Shown in pieces: positions 1 to 6,583 of a DNA stretch of 14,185 bases. Under the pieces are notes generated by a model. It worked only from the letters and a program-made list of their open reading frames with translations. It was not told where the DNA came from and ran no database searches. The first letter of the stretch is position 1. Each line of letters starts with the position of its first letter. The position numbers and the translations under genes were made by a program. Source of the stretch: Pseudomonadota bacterium (GTDB taxonomy: Bacteria; Pseudomonadota; Alphaproteobacteria; Rhizobiales; Devosiaceae); the NCBI GenBank assembly GCA_023431205.1, contig JAEYXQ010000058.1:1-14185 (forward strand). The letters run 5' to 3'.

Positions 1-111
1 TTGCGGGAGAGGGTGGATCGCGCGCAGCGCGAGACGGGTGAGGGGTTCTCACGACGCTCACGCCTCTTCAGGGCAACCCCTCATCCGCCCTACGGGCACC
101 TTCTCTCGCAA
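1..111. repeat. Imperfect palindromic intergenic repeat (RIME/Brucella-repeat-like)
   Basis: The two halves are imperfect inverted copies. Positions 1-46 begin TTGCGGGAGAGGGTG and end CGGGTGAGGGGT. The reverse complement of about 76-111 begins TTGCGAGAGAAGGTG and ends GCGGATGAGGGGT. A spacer of about 30 bases separates them, and the element may extend left of the window. Its outer and inner ends resemble the palindromic intergenic elements common in rhizobia and Brucella; that comparison is from memory, not from a search. It lies downstream of the leftward transaldolase gene, so it may fold in the 3' end of that mRNA. No coding sequence was seen in 1-146. Confidence 0.6.
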
Positions 112-146
112 GGGGAGAAGGGGAACCGTGCCTATTGCAGCACAGG

Positions 147-800
147 CTACAGGATCGACTGACCGGTGCCCTTCCAGTCCTTGAGGAAGCCTTCGATGCC
201 CGAATTGGTCAGCGGGTGGTTGGCCAGCTTGCGGATCACGTCGGGCGGGATGGTGGCAACGTCGGCACCGGCGAGAGCGGCCTGGGTGACGTGGTTGGCG
301 CTACGGATGGAAGCAGCCAGGATCTGGGTCTCGAACTGGTAGTTGTCGTAGATCTGGCGGATGTTCTCGATCAGCTCCATGCCGTCGAGATTGATGTCGT
401 CGAGGCGGCCGATGAAGGGGGAGATGTAGGTGGCGCCGGCCTTGGCGGCGAGCAGCGCCTGGTTGGCCGAGAAGCAGAGGGTGACGTTGGTCTTGATGCC
501 GGCTTCCTTGAAGTGCTTGGTGGCCTTGAGGCCATTCAGCGTCAGCGGCAGCTTGACGACGACGTTGGAGGCGATCTTGGCCAGTACTTCGCCTTCGGCG
601 ATCATGCCGTCATATTCGAGGGAAGCAACTTCGGCCGAGACGGGACCGGGGGTCACGTCGCAGATTTCCTTGATGACTTCCTTGATGTTCCGCCCGGACT
701 TGGCAATCAGCGACGGGTTGGTGGTGACACCGTCCACGAGGCCAGCCTCGTGCAGTTCGCGGATGTCCTTAACTTCTGCTGTATCGACGAAGAACTTCAT
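147..800 (-). CDS. tal: Transaldolase, small TalC/FSA-type subfamily
   Basis: A 217-residue single-domain TIM-barrel aldolase of the transaldolase/fructose-6-phosphate aldolase family. It would act in the cytosol in the non-oxidative pentose phosphate pathway, moving a dihydroxyacetone unit between sugar phosphates. Visible marks are Asp6, TTNPS at 27-31, the Schiff-base Lys83 in VVKLPLT, Asn105 in TNVTLCFS, and SPFIGRLDD at 127-135. Glu57 and Phe129 sit where E. coli FSA has Gln59 and Tyr131, so I infer transaldolase rather than true F6P aldolase activity. Length matches the short subfamily. The ATG at 800 is chosen because AGGAGG lies 6 bases upstream; an in-frame extension to 959 has no family-like sequence. 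It follows the aminotransferase on the same strand after 73 bases and may be co-transcribed. Databases may name it fsa. Confidence 0.93.
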   Translation of the reverse strand: MKFFVDTAEVKDIRELHEAGLVDGVTTNPSLIAKSGRNIKEVIKEICDVTPGPVSAEVASLEYDGMIAEGEVLAKIASNVVVKLPLTLNGLKATKHFKEAGIKTNVTLCFSANQALLAAKAGATYISPFIGRLDDINLDGMELIENIRQIYDNYQFETQILAASIRSANHVTQAALAGADVATIPPDVIRKLANHPLTNSGIEGFLKDWKGTGQSIL

Positions 801-873
801 CGTTCCCTCCTGAATTCGGTTGCCGGCGCGGCGTGTTGACCAAGGTGTAGCACGGCACCACCCGGCCGCAAGG

Positions 874-2058
874 TTAGCGGGTGGCGGCGAGCAATGCCTC
901 GGCGAGGTCGCCCACGCGATCCTGGGGGATGCCGGCGACGTTGATGCGGCTGTCCCCAATCATATAGATGCCGTTGGTGGCCTTTAAATGTTCGACCACG
1001 CTGTTTTCGAGCCCGAGCAGCGAAAACATGCCGCGATGTTCGGCGATGAAGTCGAAATCGGTCGAGTTGCTGCGCTGGCGGATGGCTTCGGCGAGCTTTT
1101 CGCGCAGGCCGATCATGCGAGCCCGCATGTGGTCGAGCTCACGCTCCCATTCGGCGCGCAGTTCCTTGTCCTCAAGGATGGTGCGGATGATCTCGGCGCC
1201 GTGGTCGGGCGGCTGGGAATAGGCGCCGCGGATGATGTTGAGCAACTGCGAATGGGTGATGTCGGCGACCGCCGCATCGCGGGCGACCAGGATGGCGGCG
1301 CCGATGCGCTCGCGATAAAGGCCGAAGTTCTTCGAGCCCGAGAACGCCACCAGGGCTTCCGGCACCATCGACAGCACCTTGCGGGTGCCATAGGCGTCCG
1401 GCTCGAGCCCGTCACCAAAGCCGAGATAGGCCAGGTCGATGAACGGCAGCGCACCGGTGCGCGCAAGGCTCTCGGCCACCCGGTCCCACTGCTCGGGCGT
1501 CAGGTTGGCCCCGGTGGGGTTGTGGCAGCAGCCGTGCAGCAGCACGACGTCGTCACCGCCCAGCTTGTCGAGAGCGGCCAGCATCGCGTCGAACTTCACG
1601 CCGCGCGTGTCGGCGTCGAAATAGGGGTAAGTCGCGACCTTGAGGCCGGAGTTGGCGGCGATGGGGTTGTGGTTCGGCCAGGTCGGGTCCGAGACCCAGA
1701 CGGTGGTGCCCGGGCGGGCCCGGTTGACCAGCTGCATCAGCACCCACAACGAGCCGGTGCCGCCGGGAGCCTGGGCGATGCGGACGCGTGAGCGGTCGAC
1801 GCAATCGGCTAGCGCCAGATCGAGTACGGCGTTGGCGAAGCCCTTGTTGCCGGCGATCCCGAGATAGGTCTTGGTCTTCTCGGACTCGAGGATGCGCTGC
1901 TCGGCCTTGCGGACGGAGCTCATCACCGGAGTGGTGCCGGCCTCGTCCTTGTAGACGCCGACGCCAAGGTCGATCTTGGTCGGGCGGTTGTCGGCGGCGT
2001 ACTCGCCCATCAGCGCCAGGATCTTGTCGCCAGGGGCCTTGGAGAGGGTTTCGAACAT
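874..2058 (-). CDS. Class I aromatic/aspartate aminotransferase
   Basis: A PLP-dependent fold-type I aminotransferase of the AspC/TyrB group, 394 residues, the usual full length. It would move the amino group between aspartate or an aromatic amino acid and 2-oxoglutarate in the cytosol. Visible are DPTWPNH at 124-130 (the Trp stacking on PLP), HNPTG at 179-183, Asp208 and Tyr211 in IDLAYLGFGDG, the PLP lysine Lys243 in SGSKNFGLYRERIG, and Arg371 in SRINVAGI, which binds the substrate alpha-carboxylate. Whether aspartate or tyrosine/phenylalanine is preferred cannot be read safely, so no symbol is given. The start at 2058 gives the normal N-terminus (MFETL), but its ribosome binding site is weak. 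A sigma70-like promoter lies upstream at 2088-2115, separating it from etfA. Confidence 0.93.
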   Translation of the reverse strand: MFETLSKAPGDKILALMGEYAADNRPTKIDLGVGVYKDEAGTTPVMSSVRKAEQRILESEKTKTYLGIAGNKGFANAVLDLALADCVDRSRVRIAQAPGGTGSLWVLMQLVNRARPGTTVWVSDPTWPNHNPIAANSGLKVATYPYFDADTRGVKFDAMLAALDKLGGDDVVLLHGCCHNPTGANLTPEQWDRVAESLARTGALPFIDLAYLGFGDGLEPDAYGTRKVLSMVPEALVAFSGSKNFGLYRERIGAAILVARDAAVADITHSQLLNIIRGAYSQPPDHGAEIIRTILEDKELRAEWERELDHMRARMIGLREKLAEAIRQRSNSTDFDFIAEHRGMFSLLGLENSVVEHLKATNGIYMIGDSRINVAGIPQDRVGDLAEALLAATR

Positions 2059-2087
2059 TGTCTGGAGGTCCGGTGAGAGGCGTGGCC

Positions 2088-2115
2088 TTTATAGGCGGGC
2101 GGTGGGGTTTTGCAA
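2088..2115 (-). promoter_or_regulatory. Candidate sigma70 promoter of the aminotransferase, with palindrome at -35
   Basis: Read on the minus strand: -35 TTGCAA (2115-2110), 16-base spacer, -10 TATAAA (2093-2088). This predicts a start of transcription near 2081 and a leader of about 22 bases before the ATG at 2058. The -35 overlaps the perfect 10-base palindrome TGCAATTGCA at 2111-2120, which could be an operator. The 94-base gap to etfA holds no gene. Confidence 0.45.
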
Positions 2116-2136
2116 TTGCAGAAGGATTTTCAGGAG

Positions 2137-2153
2137 GACCTCAGCCTGAGGTC
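2137..2153 (-). other. Perfect dyad at the etfA stop codon
   Basis: The arms GACCTCAG and CTGAGGTC flank a single central base, and the last base of the etfA stop codon falls inside it. In RNA it would fold with a loop of about 5 bases. No T-run follows on the minus strand, so it is not a classical intrinsic terminator. It may protect the 3' end of the etfBA mRNA or help a Rho-type stop. Confidence 0.4.
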
Positions 2154-3073
2154 TACGAGAGGGTCCGTTTCTCGAGTTCAGCAATGAGATCGGGCACCAC
2201 GGTGAACAGGTCGCCGATCAGGACGAGATCGGCGAGCTTGACCAAGGGGGCTTCGGGATCGGTGTTGATGGCGACGATCTTCCTGGCGCCCTGGATGCCG
2301 GCGAGATGCTGCAGGGCACCGGAGATACCGACGGCGATGTAGAGATCGGGGGCGATCACCTTGCCGGTCTGGCCCACCTGCCAGTCATTGGGCGCGTACC
2401 CGGCATCGACGGCGGCCCGAGTCGCCCCAACGGCGGCGCCGAGGGTTTTCGCCAGCCGCTCGATCAACTTGAAGTTCTCGGCCGATCCCACCGAGACCCC
2501 GCCACCGACGACGATCTGGGCGGTGGCAAGATCGGGCGCATCGCTTTCGGTGCGATGCGCGGCGATGATGCGGGCTGCGGCGGCGACCGGACGATCCAGC
2601 TGTTCCACCGTTGCGCTGCCACCCGTGGCGACCGGGCGGAAGGCGGAGGCCCGCAGCGTCAGCAGGTGCTTCGGCTGGGTGTCGCGCACGGTCTCGACGG
2701 CATTACCGGCATAGATCGGCCGCTCGAAACGCTCGGGGGAGAGGATGGCGGTGATGTCCGTCACCGGCATGATGTCGAGCCGGGCGGCCAGGCGCGGGAT
2801 GACGTCCTTGCCCACCGAGGAGGCCGCAGCAACGATAAACGCGTAATCGTGCGCAAAACTCTCGATAAGTGCCGCCAGACCGTCGGCCACCGGTTCAGCG
2901 GTAACGGAAAGCACCCGATTCACCTGCTGAAGGGCGGCAGCAGCAGTCGCCGCAGCGCCTGGCCCCACGACCAGCACATCCAACGGACCGAGTTGAGCGG
3001 CACCGGCAACGACCCGGGCGGTGGCAGGTGACAGAGCGCCATTATCGACTTCGGCGAGAACCAGGACGCTCAT
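2153..3073 (-). CDS. etfA: Electron transfer flavoprotein, alpha subunit
   Basis: The FAD-binding subunit of the soluble EtfAB heterodimer. EtfAB takes electrons from acyl-CoA and other flavoprotein dehydrogenases and passes them to ETF-quinone oxidoreductase. It has 306 residues, typical length. The C-terminal FAD domain is clear: GATRAAVDAGYAPND at about 216-230, VGQTGKVIAPDLYIAVGISG at about 233-252, and INTDPEAPLVKLADLVLIGD near 269-288. The flavin-contacting Arg of GATR (219) is present. The usual Arg in the GGRGLKS loop is Val (about 193) in GGGVSVGS. The ATG at 3073 is chosen because it overlaps the etfB stop by one base (TGATG), which suggests translational coupling; a GTG at 3076 is the alternative. 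No partner dehydrogenase gene is adjacent. Confidence 0.96.
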   Translation of the reverse strand: MSVLVLAEVDNGALSPATARVVAGAAQLGPLDVLVVGPGAAATAAAALQQVNRVLSVTAEPVADGLAALIESFAHDYAFIVAAASSVGKDVIPRLAARLDIMPVTDITAILSPERFERPIYAGNAVETVRDTQPKHLLTLRASAFRPVATGGSATVEQLDRPVAAAARIIAAHRTESDAPDLATAQIVVGGGVSVGSAENFKLIERLAKTLGAAVGATRAAVDAGYAPNDWQVGQTGKVIAPDLYIAVGISGALQHLAGIQGARKIVAINTDPEAPLVKLADLVLIGDLFTVVPDLIAELEKRTLS

Positions 3074-3831
3074 CACAGCGCCTCCACCGCGTCGATGTCA
3101 GCAGCAATCAGCGCCGCCAGTTCGATGGCGGTGCCGACCTGACTTCCCGCCAGGCGCTCCGGCGGCGGGGAGACCTTCTCGACCGTCAGGCGCGGAGCGA
3201 GATCGACGCCGAACTCGGCGACCGGACGGGTGGCCAGCGGCTTGGAGCGCGCCTTCATCACCATCGGCAGGGCGGCATTGCGCGGGGTGTTGAGGCGCAG
3301 GTCCGCGGTCACGATCGCCGGCAGCGGCAGCGCCACGGTCTCGCGGCCATAGTCGACCTCGCGGGTGACCTCGAGCCCCTCCCCCACCACCTTGATCTCG
3401 GAGGCGAAGGTAGCCTGCGGGCGGTTCGTCAGCGCCGCCAGCATCTGGCCGACATGGTTGGAATCATCATCCACCGCCTGCTTGCCGAGCAGCACCAGAT
3501 CCGGCTGCTCCTCCTCGACCACAAGCGCAAGAAGCTTGGCGACGGCGAGGGTTTCGAGCGGCTGGTCTGCCTCGACGAGAATGCCGCGATGGGCGCCCAT
3601 GGCCAGAGCGGTGAGGATCACGTCGGTTGCCGGCTTGGGGCCGATGGAGACGACCACGATTTCGCTCGCCTGGCCGGCTTCGGCCAGTTGCACTGCCGCT
3701 TCCACGGCGTGCTTGCAGAACGGGTTCATGGACATGCGGACGCCGTTGGTTTCCACCCCGCGTCCATCGGGACGGACGCGGATGCGCACGTTGTGGTCGA
3801 CCACCCGCTTGACGGCGACGAGGATTTTCAT
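3073..3831 (-). CDS. etfB: Electron transfer flavoprotein, beta subunit
   Basis: The AMP-binding, partner-recognising subunit of EtfAB; 252 residues, normal length. Recognisable segments are the N-terminus MKILVAVKRVVD, MSMNPFCKHAVEAA at 33-46, LLGKQAVDDDSNHVGQMLA at 114-132, and the recognition loop around TADLRLNTPRNAALPMVMKA (175-194). That loop holds the Leu189 that anchors partner dehydrogenases in mitochondrial-type ETF. Glu158 corresponds to the conserved Glu165 of human ETF-beta, which contacts the alpha-subunit Arg near FAD. This is therefore a housekeeping group-I ETF rather than a FixAB or bifurcating type. The ATG at 3831 is preceded by CGGAG. Reading further upstream to 4035 gives no family-like sequence. 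It is first in the etfBA operon and diverges from the amidohydrolase gene across 184 bases. Confidence 0.96.
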   Translation of the reverse strand: MKILVAVKRVVDHNVRIRVRPDGRGVETNGVRMSMNPFCKHAVEAAVQLAEAGQASEIVVVSIGPKPATDVILTALAMGAHRGILVEADQPLETLAVAKLLALVVEEEQPDLVLLGKQAVDDDSNHVGQMLAALTNRPQATFASEIKVVGEGLEVTREVDYGRETVALPLPAIVTADLRLNTPRNAALPMVMKARSKPLATRPVAEFGVDLAPRLTVEKVSPPPERLAGSQVGTAIELAALIAADIDAVEAL

Positions 3832-3851
3832 TGGCGGCTCCGGCAGGTTGC

Positions 3852-3872
3852 GGGCTTTCTGGCAAAAAGCCC
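3852..3872 (-). other. Hairpin in the etfB leader
   Basis: A perfect 7-base stem, GGGCTTT/AAAGCCC, with a 7-base loop. It ends 20 bases upstream of the etfB start codon, just ahead of its ribosome binding site. No T-run follows on either strand, so it is not a standard terminator. It could be an operator or a leader structure affecting translation or stability. Confidence 0.35.
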
Positions 3873-3954
3873 CGGAGCGGGCAAGGCGGTGGAGGAGAAT
3901 TCGGTTCGACAGCGCGGACCAATATTGGAACGGGGTGCTGCGGCAAGGCCGCTG

Positions 3955-3988
3955 TTGACGCCATCGGTTGGGGCAGCGACATTGTCGC
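3955..3988 (+). promoter_or_regulatory. Candidate promoter of the amidohydrolase operon with operator-like palindrome
   Basis: TTGACG at 3955-3960, a 17-base spacer, then GACATT at 3978-3983. The -35 matches the consensus in five of six positions and the -10 in only three. The 13-base palindrome GCGACATTGTCGC (3976-3988) covers the -10, the place expected for a repressor operator. Transcription would begin near 3990, about 26 bases before the ATG at 4016. Confidence 0.35.
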
Positions 3989-4015
3989 ATCCCTGTCAGT
4001 TGCGTCGGAACGTCC

Positions 4016-5185
4016 ATGCCGGTCATCAATCGCATTGCCGAATTTCACGAGGAGATCACCGCCTGGCGGCGCGATCTTCATGCGCATCCGGAGGTGCTGT
4101 TCGATACCGCCCGGACCGGCGCGATCGTGGCGCAGAAGTTGCGGGAATTCGGGTGCGACGACGTGATCACCGGGCTCGCCACCAACGGCGTCGTCGGCAT
4201 CATCAACGGGCGCAGCCATGCGGGCGGGCGCACCATCGGGCTCCGGGCCGACATGGACGCGCTGCCGATGACGGAAAAATCTGGCAAGCCCTATGCCTCG
4301 ACCGTCCCGGGCAAGATGCATGCCTGCGGCCATGACGGGCACACCGCCATGCTTCTGGGGGCGGCGAAGTACCTCGCCGAGACGCGCAATTTCGACGGTC
4401 GCGTAGCCCTGATCTTCCAGCCGGCGGAAGAGGGCGGTGGCGGTGGCAAGGTCATGCTCGAGGACGGGCTGCTGGACCGGGTTGACATCGACGAGTTCTA
4501 CGGCATGCACAACTGGCCGAGCATGCCGGTCGGGTCGTTCGGCATCCGCACCGGCGGCATCATGGCGGCCACGGACCGGTTCTATATCGACATCACCGGC
4601 AAGGGCGGCCATGCCGCGCGGCCGCACGAGACCATCGATCCGATCATTGTCGGAGCGCAGCTGGTTACGGCGCTGCAGACGATCGTGTCGCGCAACGTCG
4701 ATCCGCTTTCAAGCGCAGTGCTGTCGGTGACCATGATGGAAGCCGGCGAGGCCGACAACGTCATCTCGCGCACCGCCAAGATCACCGGCACCGTGCGGAC
4801 GCTGGACGGCGCGGTGCAGGACATGATCGAGAGCCGGCTGGCCGAGTTCGTGCCGCAGTTCGCCCGCAGCTTCGGCGCAGAAGCAAGCGTGCGCTATGCC
4901 CGCGGCTACCCGGTGACGGTGAATACTCCGGAGCAGACGGCCTTTGCCGCTGGCGTCGCTGCGGAAGTGGCCGGCGAGGATCGGGTGGACACCGACGCGC
5001 CGCCATCGATGGGTGGCGAGGATTTTTCGTTCATGCTCGAGAAGCGCCCCGGCGCCTACATCTTCCTCGGCAACGGCAGCACTTCGGAACTTCACACCGA
5101 CACTTACGATTTCAACGACGAGGCCATTCCCGTGGGGACCAGCTATTGGGTGCGGCTGGTCGAAAAGGCACTGCCAGCGAGTTGA
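4016..5185 (+). CDS. M20 family metallo-amidohydrolase (hippurate hydrolase/N-acyl amino acid deacylase type)
   Basis: A 389-residue enzyme of the M20D group (HipO/ILR1/AmhX), which hydrolyses the amide bond of N-acyl or N-aroyl amino acids with a dinuclear metal centre. Visible are RRDLHAHPE at 18-26, RADMDALPM at 77-85, the metal and catalytic cluster MHACGHDGH at 101-109 (Cys104, His106, base Glu138 in QPAEEGG, Glu139, His165 in GMHNWP, His360 in SELHTD), and the lid/dimerisation domain from about 190, with GKGGHAARPHETIDP near 195-209. No signal peptide is seen, so it is cytosolic. The ATG at 4016 is chosen because the family N-terminus starts there; the in-frame ATG at 3968 adds 16 unrelated residues. 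The AbrB-type gene follows after 43 bases. The exact acyl substrate is unknown. Confidence 0.92.
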   Translation: MPVINRIAEFHEEITAWRRDLHAHPEVLFDTARTGAIVAQKLREFGCDDVITGLATNGVVGIINGRSHAGGRTIGLRADMDALPMTEKSGKPYASTVPGKMHACGHDGHTAMLLGAAKYLAETRNFDGRVALIFQPAEEGGGGGKVMLEDGLLDRVDIDEFYGMHNWPSMPVGSFGIRTGGIMAATDRFYIDITGKGGHAARPHETIDPIIVGAQLVTALQTIVSRNVDPLSSAVLSVTMMEAGEADNVISRTAKITGTVRTLDGAVQDMIESRLAEFVPQFARSFGAEASVRYARGYPVTVNTPEQTAFAAGVAAEVAGEDRVDTDAPPSMGGEDFSFMLEKRPGAYIFLGNGSTSELHTDTYDFNDEAIPVGTSYWVRLVEKALPAS

Positions 5186-5228
5186 GCTGCCGCGGCTGTC
5201 GCGAACCCCTAGCTGCTGTGGCGCGCCG

Positions 5229-6278
5229 ATGAATATGCTCGCATCTACCCTGCTGACCATCGCGCTCTCTGCCGCCGGTGGCGGGTTGGCGACGCTGCTG
5301 GGCCTGCCTGCCGGCTGGATCATGGGTGGCGCGCTGGCCGTCTCGGTTGCCGCAATGGCCGGTGCGCCGGTTGCCATGCCGAAGCGGTTGCGAGACGTGG
5401 TGTTCGTGCTGATCGGGATGTCGATGGGTGCCAGCGTGGCCCCGGATAGCCTTTCCCTGCTGCCGAGCTGGCCGGCAAGCCTGATGGGGCTGGTCATCGA
5501 GCTGGTGCTGATCATCGGCCTGACAGGCTGGATGCTGCAGCGCCGCTTCGGGCTCGATCGCGGCACGGCGTATCTCAGCTCCTTTCCCGGACACCTGTCC
5601 TTTGTAATGGCGATCGCGACCGCCGGCGTTGGGGACAGCCGGCAGATCGCCATCATTCAGGTGATCCGCATCCTGATGCTGACGGTGGCGGTGCCGCTTG
5701 GGGCGATGTTCCTGCCGGCGGGGGAACTGCCGCCGTTGCCCGACAACGGCGTCCTCGGGCCAGTCGAACTGCTGCTGCTGGCCGCGGGATGCGTCGTCGC
5801 GGGACTGGTGTTCGTGCGGCTGAAGGTGCCTGCCGGGTTGGTTCTCGGGGCCATGGCAGCTTCCACGGCCGCCAAGCTGGGCGGCCTCTACACTGCCGCC
5901 ATTCCCGAGCCGCTGGTGCTGATCACCTTCGTGCTGACGGGAACACTGATCGGCTCGCGCTTCGCTGGCATCACCCGGAGCGAGTTCATGGCAGCCGCTC
6001 AAGGCGGGGTCATCGCCACGCTGATGACGCTGGTGATCGTATCGGTGGTGGCGTGGGGGGTGAGCCTTGTGGTCGCCATGCCGTTCCCCCAGATATGGAT
6101 CGCACTGGCGCCCGGTGCCCTCGAGGGAATGGGTGCGCTTGGCATCGCTCTGGGATATGACACCGCCTTCATCGCGGCCCATCATGTCGTCCGGCTGATG
6201 CTGCTGACCTTCGCCATTCCCCTGGTGGTGGCGCTGATCCAGCGACGCGAGACCGCCACAATCGCGCGAGATGACTGA
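5229..6278 (+). CDS. AbrB-family membrane protein (putative transporter)
   Basis: A 349-residue polytopic membrane protein of the AbrB family (formerly misnamed ammonia monooxygenase), whose transport role is unproven. It is almost entirely hydrophobic, with roughly ten membrane segments. It holds two homologous halves: GLPAGWIMGGALAVS (25-39) matches KVPAGLVLGAMAAST (199-213), FVLIGMSMGASV (59-70) matches FVLTGTLIGSRF (234-245), and VIRILMLTVAVPL (145-157) matches VVRLMLLTFAIPL (320-332). The ATG at 5229 is chosen because the first membrane segment starts at once; the longer in-frame ORF from 4944 lies inside the upstream gene. The ribosome binding site is weak, so coupling to the amidohydrolase is possible. 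It may import or export the amide or its product; this is inference from position only. Confidence 0.88.
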   Translation: MNMLASTLLTIALSAAGGGLATLLGLPAGWIMGGALAVSVAAMAGAPVAMPKRLRDVVFVLIGMSMGASVAPDSLSLLPSWPASLMGLVIELVLIIGLTGWMLQRRFGLDRGTAYLSSFPGHLSFVMAIATAGVGDSRQIAIIQVIRILMLTVAVPLGAMFLPAGELPPLPDNGVLGPVELLLLAAGCVVAGLVFVRLKVPAGLVLGAMAASTAAKLGGLYTAAIPEPLVLITFVLTGTLIGSRFAGITRSEFMAAAQGGVIATLMTLVIVSVVAWGVSLVVAMPFPQIWIALAPGALEGMGALGIALGYDTAFIAAHHVVRLMLLTFAIPLVVALIQRRETATIARDD

Positions 6279-6299
6279 CGCAGAACCGGAGTTCACCTG

Positions 6300-6575
6300 A
6301 TGAAAAAATCGCTCCTCATTGGCATCGCCGTCGCGGCGATCGCCTCCGCACCTGCAATGGCCGCTCCGATCTGCAGCGGCAGTTTCACCCTGCCGCGCGA
6401 GCTTTACAGCGAGACGGACATCAACAACTACAACCAGCAGATGCTGCGCTCATATGGCGTCGATGCGACGCGCGTCGAGATGTGGAGCGGCTGCATCCGC
6501 GCCTATGTGCGGCAGCCGGACGGCACCGAAGAGATGCAGTTCTTCGAGCCGCTGAACTTCCGCCGCGTCGGCTGA
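6300..6575 (+). CDS. Small secreted protein of unknown function
   Basis: A 91-residue protein that I do not recognise. It has a clear Sec signal peptide: MKK, a hydrophobic core at about 4-15, and cleavage expected after AMA at 19-21. The mature protein of about 70 residues starts APICSG. Two cysteines (25 and 65) could form one disulfide in the periplasm. The mature part is polar and rich in Arg, Glu and aromatic residues, with no further membrane segment and no lipobox. GGAG lies 12 bases upstream of the ATG. It starts 21 bases after the AbrB-type gene stops and is followed at once by an intrinsic terminator, so it is the last gene of that operon. Its third-position GC and organisation look like those of its neighbours, which supports a real gene. 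Confidence 0.8.
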   Translation: MKKSLLIGIAVAAIASAPAMAAPICSGSFTLPRELYSETDINNYNQQMLRSYGVDATRVEMWSGCIRAYVRQPDGTEEMQFFEPLNFRRVG

Positions 6576-6583
6576 TCGAACGC

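Noticed and set aside
801..959. N-terminal extension of the transaldolase
   Set aside because: The extra 53 residues are low-complexity shadow of the aminotransferase end, and a strong AGGAGG points to the ATG at 800.
3919..3928. CCAATATTGG as the -10 of an etfB promoter
   Set aside because: On the minus strand the best partner -35 (TTGCCG) has a 16-base spacer and a poor -10 (TATTGG). The evidence is too weak to list as a promoter, so it is kept only as a dyad in a finding.
3028..4335. 435-codon plus-strand frame across etfB and into the amidohydrolase
   Set aside because: Its sequence resembles no family and it overlaps two well-supported genes, so it is an antisense and out-of-frame shadow.
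5112..6296. 394-codon minus-strand frame opposite the AbrB-type gene
   Set aside because: Its composition is dominated by His, Gln, Arg and Gly, as expected from reading a hydrophobic GC-rich gene backwards. There is no convincing ribosome binding site.
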